Below are positions 1 through 11,851 of a stretch of DNA of 64,000 nucleotides, piece by piece. Every line of letters starts with the position of its first letter. The first letter of the stretch is position 1. Source of the stretch: Sander lucioperca (taxonomy: Eukaryota; Chordata; Actinopteri; Perciformes; Percidae); the NCBI RefSeq assembly GCF_008315115.2, contig NC_050185.1, positions 15,071,501 through 15,135,500 on the forward strand, read 5' to 3'. A program made the position numbers and the translations under genes. The notes under the pieces are model-generated. The model saw only the letters and a program-made list of their open reading frames with translations, ran no database searches and was not told where the DNA came from.

Positions 1-536
1 AACACTGCTGTATTGGGCTGTAAGGTTTCATGTTGTTGCACACTGATCAGCACTAACTATCTGTGCTGCAGCTGCCTGTGTTCATAGGTTGATTTTTCTG
101 CATTTAAGAAATTGAAAGCATTTCAGGCAAAATAACATTCCAGCACTTGTTTCATTTCCCATAATATCATTTTTTTTTTCTAGCACTTAAAAATGATTTC
201 ATACTAGAGCACATATCCTGGTTACAATTTAAAAGCTAAGTTTGCCCTAAGCTGCACACTGCTAAGAGAGTGACTTTGTTGCATAAACAGATGAATGAAG
301 AATAGAAACCTTATCAGGGTCATGGCTGTCTGCTGAAATGTGTCTTGCAGAGACTTAGGAAGGAGACACAGCGACACCATGGCCAGTCCATCGCACAATA
401 ACACAGATACAGACTCTGATAGTCCTACCTTTGGGCAACTTACCATTTTCAGTATGCTTCATTTGGATGCCTTTGTGAACCAGGAAGAAACACATAATAA
501 CAGAGGGATTTTTTTTTTTTTTATCATCACACTTAC
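1..536 (-). other. MDGA2 intron (start), downstream of Ig1 exon
   Basis: This is non-coding sequence after the donor at 536. It is AT-rich with short T runs (170-180, 511-522). The long plus-strand reading frame that crosses this region and continues to 966 is the antisense of the MDGA2 exon plus repeat sequence. I see no other feature in it. Confidence 0.6.
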
Positions 537-711
537 AGTAGACGTCCACCCTGATGGACTTGATGGCAGGGGATCCAAGGCCGTTTTCAGCCTTGCAGTA
601 GTAGCGACCTCCCTGGGTCCTCAGGATCTTTGCAATGTGCAGCGTCTCGTTGAACACACTGGAGTCCTGGAAGCGGTCCGACACACTGCCTGCTGTCTTG
701 GTCCATCGGAT
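537..711 (-). CDS. mdga2: MDGA2-like exon: second half of first Ig domain
   Basis: This is an internal coding exon of 175 bp read on the minus strand. It is bounded by a CAG acceptor (712-714) and a GTAAGT donor (starting at 536), opens in phase 0 and ends in phase 1. The 58 codons begin IRWTKTAG, contain SDRFQDSSVFNETL and GGRYYCKAENGLGSPAIKS, and end RVDVY. The YYCKAENG stretch is the F-strand cysteine region of an Ig domain. I recognise this as MDGA2 (MAMDC1), a GPI-anchored neuronal surface protein with six Ig domains, an FNIII-like region and a MAM domain that binds neuroligins and limits synapse formation. The paired B-strand cysteine lies in the preceding exon at 11712-11851. Later exons would lie to the left of position 1. 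MDGA1 is the main alternative, but the wording of the NGLGSPAIKS segment fits MDGA2 better. Paralogue assignment is from memory of the family. Confidence 0.9.
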
Positions 712-800
712 CTGGGAAGTACAAATGGTAGAAATGATTATACTTTCCGGTCTGATATAGAGGGAGACGGTCCAACACAGCTTCAGGTAGGAAGTAGATA

Positions 801-1949
801 TAGGGCCCTATCTTGCACCCGGCGCAGCGCAGAGCCCGATGCAAGTGTCTTTGCTAGTTTAAGACCGACGCAGTTGTCAATTTCCCATCCAGCGCCCACG
901 TGGTTTAACCCTTGTCTTGTCTTACCGTCAACCGTGCAACTTTGTTTTTCTGTGCAAAAATTGTAACTTTTTTCAATGTTTTGGTCGTCTTTTTTGACAC
1001 TTTTGTCGCTTTTCCCGATGTTTTGGAAATGTTTTGACGTTTTAGTCACTTTTTCTGATGTTTTATCGATTTTTTCCGGCGCTTTTTCTGACATTTTTTT
1101 ATACAAAAAAATTTCAAATGCTATAAATTTGACTAAAACACCCAAATTCAATGACAGTAGTGAGCTGATCATTTAATTTACTTGCGAAGAGCGTTGTATG
1201 GAACCATCCACGTTTTTTCTTTCGACAATTCAGTTGAAAGAAACCCACATTTCTGATATAGAAACGTTTTGGAAACGGGTCAACCGAGGACAACACAAGG
1301 GTTAAATAGCAAATGCACCTGCGCCCATCTTTGCACCCATGGGCGTGCTGGTCTTACAGGGAGGTGTGTTCAGGTGAATTCTTGGCGTATTGCTATCTTG
1401 AGGCAGCAGGAAGTGATCGCGCCATTGACCAACAAAAACCTGCTCTAAAGTCAATAATGCAAAAAGCATTTCATTGTTATTTTAACAGTGCATTAGTAAA
1501 ATGCGCCTAGGCTTGTGCACAGCGTGCACACCCTATGCTTGTTAGGGTTCCAGACCAGCTGGGAAAACAAGAATAGAAAAAATAAAAAAATAAAAATAAA
1601 TAAATAACCCTGTTACCGTACAGGACCTTCATTAACTATGAAATTCATTAAGAAGTTTGATAGCCTGTGGAACAAAAGACAAGATCAAGATCATAATAGC
1701 AATGTGCCAAGGTACAACCGCGCCTGGCTTTTAAAGGGAATGGGAGATGACACTCTGATTGGTTTATTGCATGTTACGCCCAAAACACACCTATGATTAA
1801 TTAAGTACAACCATTTTGAACCATGAGCCTGGCACACAGACCCTTTTTTCCACCGTTAAACTAGCAAAAGTGGATTCGCACACGCCCTAAACGCACCTGC
1901 GACAGGCGCTTCACGCCGTGCACTTAGATCATTAAAATAGGCCCCATAA
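801..1949. mobile_element. Non-autonomous TIR DNA transposon, interrupted by a second element
   Basis: The left end reads TAGGGCCCTATCTTGCACC. The right end, read in reverse complement, gives GGGGCCTATTTTAATGATC, so the ends are imperfect inverted repeats. The interior carries runs typical of a high-copy fish element (GCGC-rich ends; a stretch with GTGGATTCGCACACGCCC near the right end). A separate TTAA-flanked element occupies 909-1301. A further A-rich stretch lies at 1572-1608. I did not find an unambiguous target-site duplication, so the superfamily is unassigned and the exact ends may be off by a few bases. Confidence 0.55.
909..1301. mobile_element. TTAA-flanked MITE nested in the 801-1949 element
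   Basis: TTAA is present at both borders (905-908 and 1302-1305). The ends are inverted repeats: the left begins CCCTTGTCTTGTCTTACCG, and the right end in reverse complement begins CCCTTGTGTTGTCCTCGG. The interior (960-1100) is a degenerate tandem array of units resembling TTTTGTCGCTTTTTCCGATG, which explains the lysine/serine-rich spurious reading frames here. The TTAA target duplication fits piggyBac- or Kolobok-type transposition. There is no transposase gene. Confidence 0.7.
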
Positions 1950-2235
1950 CGTATAAATCAAGATGTTACTGTACATTGTTCAAATAATATCCAGTATTCT
2001 AATACTAGCTTGCTAATACAGGCCTGGTAAAAAACACTGAAGTGATGCAATTACCTGCACTTTTGTTCGTAAAAAAAACAACCTTGCAGCAACTTTTTTG
2101 ATCAAGAGAACAGGTACGCATGAAGGATGTATTGAGTTTGCATAAAGAGCAAACAAAATGTTTGCGTTTTTAAACTTCAGTTTTTGTACGGATTAAAGAA
2201 ACAAGATACAACACTTTAATGAGTGACATTTTAAG

Positions 2236-2345
2236 GTGCTGGTAGGCAGATTTTGTTACCATTGGACAGAGCCAATCTAGTTTTTCCCTCTGTTTCTGGT
2301 TTTACGCTAAGGTAAGCTAAGCGTAAGTCTGTAGTTTCATATTTA
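2236..2345 (+). repeat. Dispersed repeat, family A copy 1
   Basis: This shares a long stretch with the copy at 45340-45555 (AAGGTGCTGGTAGGCAGATT, then CAGAGCCAATCTAG, then a GCTAAGCTAAGC-like core and TTCATATTTA). The split copy at 44240-44990 is in the opposite orientation. It looks like a very common percomorph interspersed repeat. There is no coding capacity. Confidence 0.55.
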
Positions 2346-3614
2346 TCTATTAACAAACATGAGAGCTGTATTAATGTTCACATTTCCCAAAACATTAAAC
2401 TATTCTCTTAAGACAGGAGATGATCAGAAAACAGACTTCTTTTAAAAACCATAACGAAGCATGCCTATAAAATCAGGAGGAAATTAGAAATACAGTAAAG
2501 GCCTGTTTCAAATAATGGTTTGTTTCTCTCTATTTGAGAACAGGACATTATTCAAGAATGTGCAGAAGATTAAAATGAAGTTCTTTAACGCACGTTTGTT
2601 ATACTGTCTTGTGTTTTTGACAAGATTCTGTATCTAATGCAATGCATAGGCAACTGTTGAAGAACATCCTGTATTAAACAAAAATTGCTGTAATGTTCTT
2701 CGGTGAAATATCACAGTATAAATGAGGACTTGCAAGCTGAAAATCTTCCGCTAATCAATCCTCTAGTCTTTCCTCTATTCCACACCAAACTGACCTCGGC
2801 GTGGCCTTCTCAGCATGAGTACCTTTCACTATCTGATGAGACCCGGTTAGCCCATGGCATTGAGGTGTAATGAAAGGTGAAATAGTATTACTCTCCAACA
2901 TGAGGTTATAATTGACTCTCCATCATCTCCTCCTGTCCTCATTTGAGCATAGAGCATGAACAGGTACTGTGACAACTCTGGCCTGGGGGCCACACAACCA
3001 GCACTACCGAGCATAAAGCTCCATTCAATCCCTCATCCTAAGCAAGCCACAGATGGACTGGCTTTGCCTGCAAAACCTCCCATATCTCTGTCTCGGCGCG
3101 CGCGGGGGGGTGGGGTTCGAATTAGATTCCAAATTCTCCACACTGTATGGTGATAGCATCATCTTGGATACTGATAGCATCCTATTTTACAGAGATAAGA
3201 TCAGATGGAACAGGGATATCACTGCATGGAGGGATGAAGATTGGGTGCTATCATGGGAGGTAGCCGCTGTGCAGCTCTAGCCGTGGGGGTTTAACCATGA
3301 CGACTCCAGCCCGAGGTTACGACAGCTTGAAGTTTGGTCATTTTCCAAACTGATAGGAGAAAGGAAATGAAAGGGTGGGTGGCCCAAACCATGATAATGG
3401 TGCACTACCAGAGGCTTTTTTTTCAGAGCTCAGGGCTAGAAGATGACAAGGAGAGGAATTCACATGCAGAAAAAGTTTATCAGAGGAGTTTCAGATTCTC
3501 TGTGTTGCTCGGGGTGTTACTGTTCAGAGTGGCAGAAACAAATTAGCCACCCTGAAATTCAAAGACTGTGTGTGTGCTATATTTCTCTCTTTCATCGACC
3601 TCTTTTTCTGGGGG

Positions 3615-3639
3615 AAAAAAAAAAAAAAAAAAAAAAAAA
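3615..3639. repeat. Poly(A) tract
   Basis: A homopolymer run of about 25 A follows GGGG. No retroposon body could be recognised immediately upstream. Confidence 0.9.
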
Positions 3640-5269
3640 GGACAAAGCCTGTAGCTAGCCCGAGCTTCTGTCCCATCCGTTTATATAGCCTTTAAGTGGA
3701 TATATTACCATTAAAAATAAATGAATACACTGCACTGAAAAGGTTTCACTTGGCCTGTTTCAAATGCATCAAGAGACATTGAGAGAAAGCACTCCATTAA
3801 AAAGCCCAAAGTCAGCAGTTGATCGATGCTAAAGCCCCTCTGTTAGAAAATCTGGAGCCCTATTATAACAGTTAGGGACATCATGAGTTCAGCAAAACAA
3901 GCCCCAAAGTTAAATAAGTTATGATTATAAATTAGATGGAGCAAAGTTTTCGAATTCTGTGTCTGTGCTCTGGATCCCCTCATGCAAATACAAAGCAAGC
4001 TGGCTTATGGCGACCTCAGCAGAATTCAATATTCTCCCAGCTTATACCCCCAGTCATTTCCTTTGCCTTTTGTGTAAAGAGCTTTGAATTTTAGAAAAGC
4101 ACAGTATCAATAATGCATTGTTGGAGTGACACTAAGAAGTGGGTATTCAAATAACTATTCATACTTTCAAAAGGAATGTGCTGCTGTTTGTTTCACGAGG
4201 GCAGCAGACCACATTTTTGGTGAGCTTTCAACTCACCCTGAAGCTATTTTCATTCCTCTACTCCTTTGACTTTTCACATCTGAGCACCTCTACCCACAGG
4301 GGGAGTCCTGAAGTACGCCTGGTGAGAACAGTTTGACCCTCTTCACTCTCCTCAGTGCAATGCAAATACTCTTGATCTGAGAGGAGGTGGCGGATTTGAG
4401 CAATATGATAATCGCTGCTTCTAGCATTCCCAGACAGCCTGGCTGAGTTTTTTGGGCTTTCTCATTCCACAGCTGAAACTCTTTAGGTGCTCATAAGTAT
4501 ACACTGGGGAATAAGTCAAACTGCCCAAGATGTACCACCGAGCCGCTGTTTGATGGCGGAAACGTATTAGTCCTGTATGTCCCTTGCAATTACAAGTGTG
4601 CATATATTATAAGCATGAAATGTAAATTATGTCTGGTTTCCATGTTTCACCTCACATATAATAGTTTAGTTAAGGAAAAAAAGGAGTCTACTTTTTAAAA
4701 AAGCATCGAAAACATGACACCATTTAGTTCCACAGGGAAAAGCAGTGTCAACACAATAATACCGCCATTCCATCTTAAATCAGACATCCCAATAGAAAGA
4801 TCAACATTTGCTTAAAAGGAAAGTAGAAGCCCGTCTAGATTAGTATCCAACTGAAAATCCCAGCAGTGTTCGAGACCACACATGCTGTCATGGCAAGAGC
4901 TAATTAAAATGCGCCCAGTGTCTGTTGTTATGCAGGGATCATATGCTGGAGCACGCGTCTTCGGTGAATCTCCCATAATGCCTGCTGTGACGTTTCCCTC
5001 TCCCTAACAACAGACTGGTTTCTAATTGCTTGCCATCTTTTCTTTTTCGGCACTGATGGTGGTATGTGCCACTCGGTGGTGCAGCCAAGTGTGGCTAAGC
5101 ATGACAATCAGCGATCAGAAGAAGCAACAGGAGGTCCAAATTACAAATTGTGAGTGCAAAGACTCTACAGGTCTATGTTAGAAAACACTGGCCCCTCGTA
5201 AAAAACTGGATGACAATATGAAACACGCCGTAGTTAAGTCTGATATCCATATGTAACCGTTTATCCTAT

Positions 5270-5600
5270 TCAGGCTAGCGGGGGGGCATAGTTTTGCAGG
5301 TGCCGTTTTTTATTAAATCGGGTGCCAAGTGGAAAAAAAAATTGCTGTTGCTACTGATGGTAGCTTGGCTAGGTTAGTGCAGGATGTCCCTTGTCGCGCT
5401 AATGACAATTCTCTCTGACCAATCAGTGGCCTGCAGTGTTTTAACTCCACCTTTTAGTATCGCCTCAGCTCGCTCGGTAACTCCGAGGTATTACCCAAAG
5501 AAGTACCAAGTACCAGGTACTATCCACTATTCACTTTTGCTAATGTGTAACAAACTGAAGTGAACTGAACTGGAGTGCTTAGTGGAAACGTGACTACAGA
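5270..5600. mobile_element. Degenerate DNA-transposon remnant rich in GTACC motifs
   Basis: The stretch holds AAGTACCAAGTACCAGGTAC and a terminal phrase of the type AGTGGAAACGTG. These resemble ends of a fish TIR element family as I remember it. I could not pair both ends or find a target duplication. Confidence 0.3.
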
Positions 5601-5609
5601 GACAGACGA

Positions 5610-5835
5610 TCATTCATGTTCACATGTACGGGGGTTTAGTGTCAACAATGAAGCTACTGTAACTTGCAAGTCTTTGGATTGTTGGTAGATTGCCGGGGAG
5701 ACCCGAGGAGAACCCATACTAACAGGGGGGACATGCAAAGTCCACACAAAAGGGCCCAAGCAAGCCAGAGGGTTCAAACCCAGAACCCACTGGGTGTAAA
5801 GCAACAGTGCTAACCACTGCATCACCATGCTGCCC
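5610..5835 (-). repeat. SINE-like dispersed repeat (minus orientation)
   Basis: Read on the minus strand it begins GGCAGCATGGTGATGCAGTG followed by GTTAGCACTGTTG. It continues with a TGGGTTTGAACCC-type phrase, then a CATGTCCCCCCTG phrase and a segment ending near AGTCACGTTT. This is the organisation of a widespread vertebrate/fish short retroposon that starts 'GG(C/T)GGCACGGTGGTGCAGTGG'. The translated open frames over it are spurious. Confidence 0.55.
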
Positions 5836-6906
5836 AGTCTTTGATATACAAATGAATAAAAAAATCAGAAATTTGAATATTGAATAGGAAACGCACACTG
5901 ACAAACGTTTCGCCTTGGTGTTGAACTACATGCGGTATGTTTGTGTGCTGCAGTTGAAGTCACTTTTAAGACATAAATGACTGTGGGTGAATTGGACAGG
6001 CTGTGGTTCAAGGGGAAGCTCTGTTGCGGTGCCTCTTCTGATGCTGCAGTTTGTATGGCAAACACTGCAAAAATTAGGAAGCTAAATATTATATATTTAA
6101 AAAAGCACCATCTGCTAAAGACACCAGCAATATAGGCTAACTGTCATGGGAGCATCCAAAACAGATCACATACTACTCAGATTCACAGTATAAAACAGAA
6201 TGTCCCAGGGCCCGAGGTCAGCTTATTTGTACTCGCTGACCCGTGGCGCTGCGATTTGAATCTGGCCAGCCAATAATTGAAACAAAAAAAAGGTGTTTGC
6301 ATTGTGGTGTTGCTGGCTATTGGAGCCTGGTACTCAAACAAAGTAGTGTGGACATAATGGATGGAGGCCAGGGCAAGGGAGACGGGGGCAGATGGCTTTA
6401 TTATCAGGGACTCTTTGATGTCTGTTCACGACATCAAAGACAATGAACGAAGCTGGAGGACAGGGGCCATGAAAGTATGAACAGATGAAGCTGTATGCGT
6501 ATGTGGTGTTCTGATACAGAGACAAAGAGAAGGAGTTATGGTGGGACAACAGAAAGAAATAGGGAAAGGGTATATTATTATCTTTAAATTCGATGGAGGC
6601 AGGGCTAAATCTTATATATTTTCAGTATTGATTATTTATTAATTGTCTGATTAATTGTTTAATTCTTTCATCTAAAAAACTGTCAAGAAAATTTCATTGT
6701 TTCAGAAACCTTAGGGGATATTCAATTTCCATTGATACAAAACAGCATATCTTCACATTTGAGAAGCTGTAACAGCTGATGCTTGGCAACTCAGCTTAAT
6801 AAATGGTTGTGGACTCGGTTATCAAAATGGTAGATTAACTTCATGTCCATCGACCAATTGATTAATCAGTCGATGGATCGTTTCAGCAATATATGGAGAG
6901 AGATGG

Positions 6907-6909
<3 letters not shown>

Positions 6910-6982
<73 letters not shown>
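6910..6982. repeat. (GA)n microsatellite
   Basis: About 36 GA units with one GGGA interruption near 6951. It generates artefactual Arg-Glu and Leu-Ser reading frames. Confidence 0.97.
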
Positions 6983-6986
<4 letters not shown>

Positions 6987-6989
6987 CAT

Positions 6990-7195
6990 TTTTTAAAAAA
7001 AAATTTTTAAGATTATTTTTGGGGTTTGTATTGCCTTCATTGATAGGACAAATTAAGTCAGGAAAGTGGGAGAGAGAGGGGGATGACATGCAGCAAAGGG
7101 CCACAGGTTGGAACTGAATGCACATCTGCTGCAACTAGGACTGAGCCTCTGTACATGGGGCACACACTCATCCAGGTGAGCTAACCAGGGCATGT
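6990..7195 (-). mobile_element. tRNA-derived SINE, degenerate copy
   Basis: In minus orientation this aligns by eye with the better-preserved copies at 13020-13213, 25680-25870 and 63600-63798. The shared landmarks are a GATAGGACA-type phrase, a GAGAGAGGGGGATGACATGC phrase, AGCAAAGGGCC, and a diverged promoter-like head (GTGAGCTAACCAGGG). Confidence 0.6.
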
Positions 7196-9999
7196 TAGTC
7201 TTTTATAGATATTGATAGTCAGGAGAAGCACCGGGAATGAAATAATATATATATATATATTTTTTTTTTTATTTCGAAACAGAGCCAATTCCAGACAAAT
7301 TACTTTAATTGTCAATTAATCGATCAATTCACTCCCTACTTATTCAATTAATCCTTTAATCCTCATTGCTCATTGCAGGTAACCTGCTAAACATCAGAAT
7401 GTTAGCATGTTGATTAAGCACCACTGTGCCTCAAAGAGCCACTAGCACGGCTGCAGATACTTACTGTAGTTTTGTTGTTTGATAAGTGAACAGTTAATTG
7501 ATTATCGATATTGTTGTGGATTAATTCTCTGTTGATCGACTACTAAGAAAATGGACTTGCTAGTGTTTGCACAGAGATCAAAAGCAGAGAGCGAAGGGAG
7601 AAGCACTGGCCACAGCTATGATTTTCTGTCTCATCCTTCTCCTCAGAGAGCCAAGTTCCACAAATCCTTCCAGTGACCTCTGCACGATGCATCCATGACA
7701 ATTTAACTTCATTGCCCTCCGAGCCTGCCAGATGTCAGCAGTCCCAGTCTTCCCGCACAGCCCTTAGTAACACCTTGAAATGCCAAACCCACAAGGCACA
7801 GCGGGAAAAAAAGCACATATTATACGGTGTGCTTGTGACTGACAGGGACATATATTTATTTGACAATTAAATGGGAAGGCAGACAAGTGTTTCCGCTGCC
7901 ATTTGTGAGTGTGTGTTTCTTTGTGTGTTAGGTCGGATGCACGTATGATTTTATTATTAGAAAGCCTCTGTTTTTTCCTCCGAGGTGAGTGGGCGTTTGT
8001 GTGCTGGGATGACAGAGAGGCCTGTGAGGAAGCTGCTGCCTGGTTGGACAGAATCCAGAGACTCCATCAGTGAGAAGGCCTGAGGGGCGTCTATGTAATT
8101 TAAGAAGTGTGCATATTGATAGACGTGAAGAATTAAACGGTGGCGAAATTGCCAACCGTGGCCCCATTTACTCTGTGGTTGGTCCTTTGTGGTGCTGATG
8201 TTGTACTTGGCACAACACCACTAGGTCTATGTATCATCATGGGAGCTAGCAGTATCTCAGAGCCAGAGATAGAGACGGAAATCTGGACAGTAACGATGAA
8301 AAAAGCTATTTTGTGATTTGCTAATGCAGAACTAATTAAAACGATTCACAGTGACTTGGCCCCCTGTGATATTGTGGTGCAGGTGGAAAGTGTGGCTTAA
8401 GTTATTCCTGGTATGGAAGTTGTACAAGAAAACAAAATTGAGAATGATACTACAGAGAGGAGAAAGTGTTTTCCCATTAATCTTAGGTGTAGATCATTGG
8501 CGGCTCCAGGGGCGGGTTTACAGGGCTTAAGCCCTGAATGTTTTCAGCAAAGCACAGAATCTTTGACTGTTCATCACGCATTGCTTTTTTTTGGTACTCA
8601 ACCCAGATCATAGCTGTGTAGGTACAAATGGGTTTTAAACGAAGTGCTGATGAACAGAAAACAAAGAGCAGGCAGACCTGGTAAGGTCTATGCCGAGCTG
8701 CAGGTCTGTGTGTTTTCTGCAAAAATGTGCCTATTCTAATGAAAAGTGAAAGAACAAGATATGGAGGATACCTGACCTGATGATCTGACAACCCTCAGGT
8801 TATACTACACATGGACAGCTATCTAAAGCACAGCATTGGCAGTAATGCCTGCAAGATGAATAACCGGTTGCAGTGGCGGTAGGTATTTATAGTTAAACTA
8901 TTTAAACATCACATGGTTCAATTAAAAATCTTCACTGGGTTCAACTAACATCAGTCAGGTGATTTGGAGTTTAAATTTAGTGTGAGGTATTAGTAAACTC
9001 ATTTATATTGCTCAAATGTGTCATTTTGTTTCAAATATATTTTATTGTGAAGAGCTGGGTCCTCAAGCATGGCATCCAGATAAACATGAATCTTTTTTTC
9101 TTTCTTTTTTTTTAAAGCAAACAAACATATATCAAAGAACTAAAGAGTGAGCAACAGAACAAGAACAGAGTGGCCCTCATAAGGAGTGCTACCTTATGTC
9201 GCATGTAGCGCACGGTATATACTGGATTTGAATTGCTTTAGTCTTTCAGGCAGGAGATTAAGCGGTGTTTTTGTCAGCTCAGTTAGCCAGAATGTTAACA
9301 TTAGGCACTTCTTTCTTCTTCCATAATAGAAAATAGAAGCATTGCTGCTACATGCGGTCTCCTCAGCCCTTCCGATATTCCAATATATAAATAATACTAT
9401 GTCAGGTTCTGCCCCCACCAAACAAAACCGTTGAAAATAATCTAAATCAAATGTGTCACTTTGAAATTGATGTAAATATCAAAATCGAAAGACGTAAGAC
9501 ATCGGCTCTCTTTTTAGAGGAACCAAAGTGTCAGTAACATCTTAGCTTATAAGAATGTATCTTCCTGACATCTGTAAATTATGTAGCATTAATGCTTAAG
9601 ATAAGATCATTTGTGCCAAAGATGTTTAGTGTACATAGTTTGACTAACCCCACCCCACTTGATCAGGAGTTATTGTTGTTTGGGTCTTTCTAACATGGAC
9701 ATTATTTATAATGTGCAAACGTTGCCACAGCAAATCTAAAAGATTTGAGTTGTGCAGTCAACAGACGGAAAGAGAGGACAGAATCTCAAGGGAAGTTTTC
9801 AAATGGATTATCACACACAGTGTAGCATATTACCTTCTGATTATTTTCTATACATTTTCGTGACATTTATTCTGAAAATCTATCACATGTATCAGATTTA
9901 TAGTAACAAAACAAAATATATTTTTAAAATCTGAACAAAAATAGCAAAAACATATAGAAAACATTTAGCCATGTCAAGATATACTATTTCAGAAAAAGA

Positions 10000-10002
<3 letters not shown>

Positions 10003-10055
<53 letters not shown>
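10003..10055. repeat. (AC)n microsatellite
   Basis: An uninterrupted AC repeat of about 26 units. Confidence 0.97.
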
Positions 10056-10058
<3 letters not shown>

Positions 10059-11711
10059 CATACTGTCTAACAAAATAATGTCCCTATCAAAGGTGAAAGC
10101 AAAGTCTGTGCCCATGTCATTAATTATGACAGAACGCACTGAGAATGCACTACAGCCTTTGCAAAGAGCACTGATTACATTTCCCCATGTATCCTGTTAA
10201 AAGATGAAGAAACTCAACTCAATTAAAATGTGGAAATTTGGGGGCGAAGAAAGACTCAGAACATGTTCTGAGAATTAATATTTAACTCCAATGAAAGGAT
10301 GAGCTGTTAAGGCTGTATTCACTTGCGTGTGTGTTTCCGACGAGGTCGCATACCCTTGTGTTTTTCCACCAACATTACAAAACCAGCCGTAGGACTACTG
10401 CCACCCCAGATAACCTCGCCGGCTTCCGAAACCACTCAGAATGAGTGTCATTGCCCCCCTGGACCCATGCCACTACCAGAGGGGGACAAAGCTGACACAT
10501 CCAAAGTCCGGGGAGACACAGCCGAGACCCGCTGCGCCAGGGGATCTGCGTGAGTCTCATAATGACTCGGTTTCAAAGGAGAGGACTGCCTCTCCTGCGA
10601 CACAGCCATGCAGGGCTTTTGATCTCCCACTCTCTTCTTCCCCCCTCCCCTCCCCTTGCTCTGCTCTGGTTTTCAGAAAGTCTAATTAATAGGAAAGACA
10701 GAGATGATGAGTACGAAGTTGTCCCCCTGACAACTAGCGGAGATGAACGGTGTGTCTGAACCTCTCGCTAATTGAAGAGGCCTCACCTTTTCAATTGAAA
10801 TATAAAAATCAATATGCTCTTTTGCTTTGGCATCCAGACGGGAAGTGTACGAGCTAATCGCCCCGTCTATGAATCAAAAGGGGAATTATATTAATTCAGG
10901 TAAATAAGCTCAGTTCTGTGCGGAGATAGTGCTGAATTCGTTTGTGTTATCAAGCAAATTGGAAACAACATTCGATAAATGTTCGAAAGGTTAGTGTGTG
11001 CAAATCCTGCCCGGATTAATATGAGATGGAAATGTGATGGTCAGGTCATTTGTGGCAGAGCTGACATTTATACCTGCGTGGATCAAGTTAGTTGGTATTT
11101 TTGTTGAATCAAGTAGATGAAATTGTGTTTCTACTTTTGTCTTACTTATTTTAACATATCTTTTTTATATACCTACTTCTTGAATTTGAATGAGAACGGC
11201 AATAAGTAGAAGGCACAACAAGAACAAATGAACAGCCTTTTTTCTTTAGAAAAAGGTGGAAGCTTTTTTATTAGTTCAGATAACCACAGTAAATAAAAAG
11301 AGTTTGAGGAAGAACTCTTTCTCAGATGCCGAGGACCCACTTTTCACTGTGGCCTGCTTCTGGCAAGTTACGTTTCTGTTTTGGCAGATGTTTCGCCTGT
11401 TTTGTTTCTGCATTCTCATTAGACTCGGAAGCTTTCATTATCACCATGCAGGTGCACAATGCAACCTAAACCGTCAATAATTAAAGGATTAAACTTTTAA
11501 GCTGGTTTAGTGCTGAGGTATGTGGTGTGCCACTCAATGGCGCTAATACAGAATTAAAATAAAAGCTGCTGAAGGAGAGTGAAGAAAGGAGAAACAGACA
11601 GGAAGGGGAGACAGGCTACAAAATTAGAATCTTGTCCCATGATTCCCTTGTGTAGCTATTTTTGCCCGCGCTGTCAGTAAAGGGCGGACGAAAAGGTAGC
11701 GAGTTCCTAAC

Positions 11712-11851
11712 CTGTGGTCGAGGATGCCCCGTCACCAGACAGGTGAGCTCCAGGGTCTCTCCCTCTCGGATGGTGTAGACTCTCTCCGTGTGCCTCTCCT
11801 CCTCAACATTACAGGCATGCCCTGAGTGTATGATGCGCACGGTTGGAGGTG
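11712..11851 (-). CDS. mdga2: MDGA2-like exon: N-terminus of mature protein, first half of Ig domain 1
   Basis: This is an internal coding exon of 140 bp on the minus strand, with acceptor CCTCCACAG ending at 11852 and donor GTTAGG starting at 11711. It takes its first codon base from an upstream exon, then reads (A)PPTVRIIHSGHACNVEEER, VYTIREGETLELTCLVTG and HPRPQ, 46 complete codons ending in phase 0. It therefore joins in frame to the exon at 537-711 (IRWTKTAG) across an 11.0 kb intron. LTCLVTG carries the B-strand cysteine of Ig domain 1, and HACNVEEE is the N-terminal signature of MDGA2. The signal-peptide exon should lie upstream on this strand, at a higher coordinate. I could not find it, so it probably lies beyond 64 kb, leaving an intron of more than 52 kb. 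Large 5' introns are usual for this gene in vertebrates. Confidence 0.92.

Larger units (their letters stand above)
6590..7550. repeat. Diverged 'cgattaat' dispersed repeat, interrupted by GA tract and SINE
   Basis: The flanks 6640-6890 and 7490-7550 hold repeated phrases such as GATTAATCAGTCGATGGATCG, ACATTTGAGAAGCTGTAAC and ATTGATTATCGATATTG. Related phrases occur at about 20690-20880, 28020-28185, 30840-31070 and 55140-55935. A GA microsatellite and a SINE sit in the middle. It is an old interspersed repeat with no open frame. Confidence 0.45.
712..11711 (-). other. MDGA2 intron between the two Ig1 exons (11.0 kb)
   Basis: This is non-coding apart from repeats. The repeat content is: a TIR element at about 801-1949 with a nested TTAA element at 909-1301, a dispersed repeat at 2236-2345, a poly(A) run at 3615-3639, a degenerate element around 5270-5600, a SINE-like tail at 5610-5835, and a diverged repeat with a GA tract and SINE at 6590-7550. 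A CA tract lies at 10003-10055. In 2350-5270, 7560-9990 and 10060-11700 I see no gene and no repeat I can delimit. The region 10320-10960 is less AT-rich and non-repetitive and could hold conserved non-coding elements. Confidence 0.6.

Noticed and set aside
340..966. 208-codon plus-strand frame
   Set aside because: It runs antisense across the MDGA2 exon at 537-711 and into transposon sequence; it has no family resemblance.
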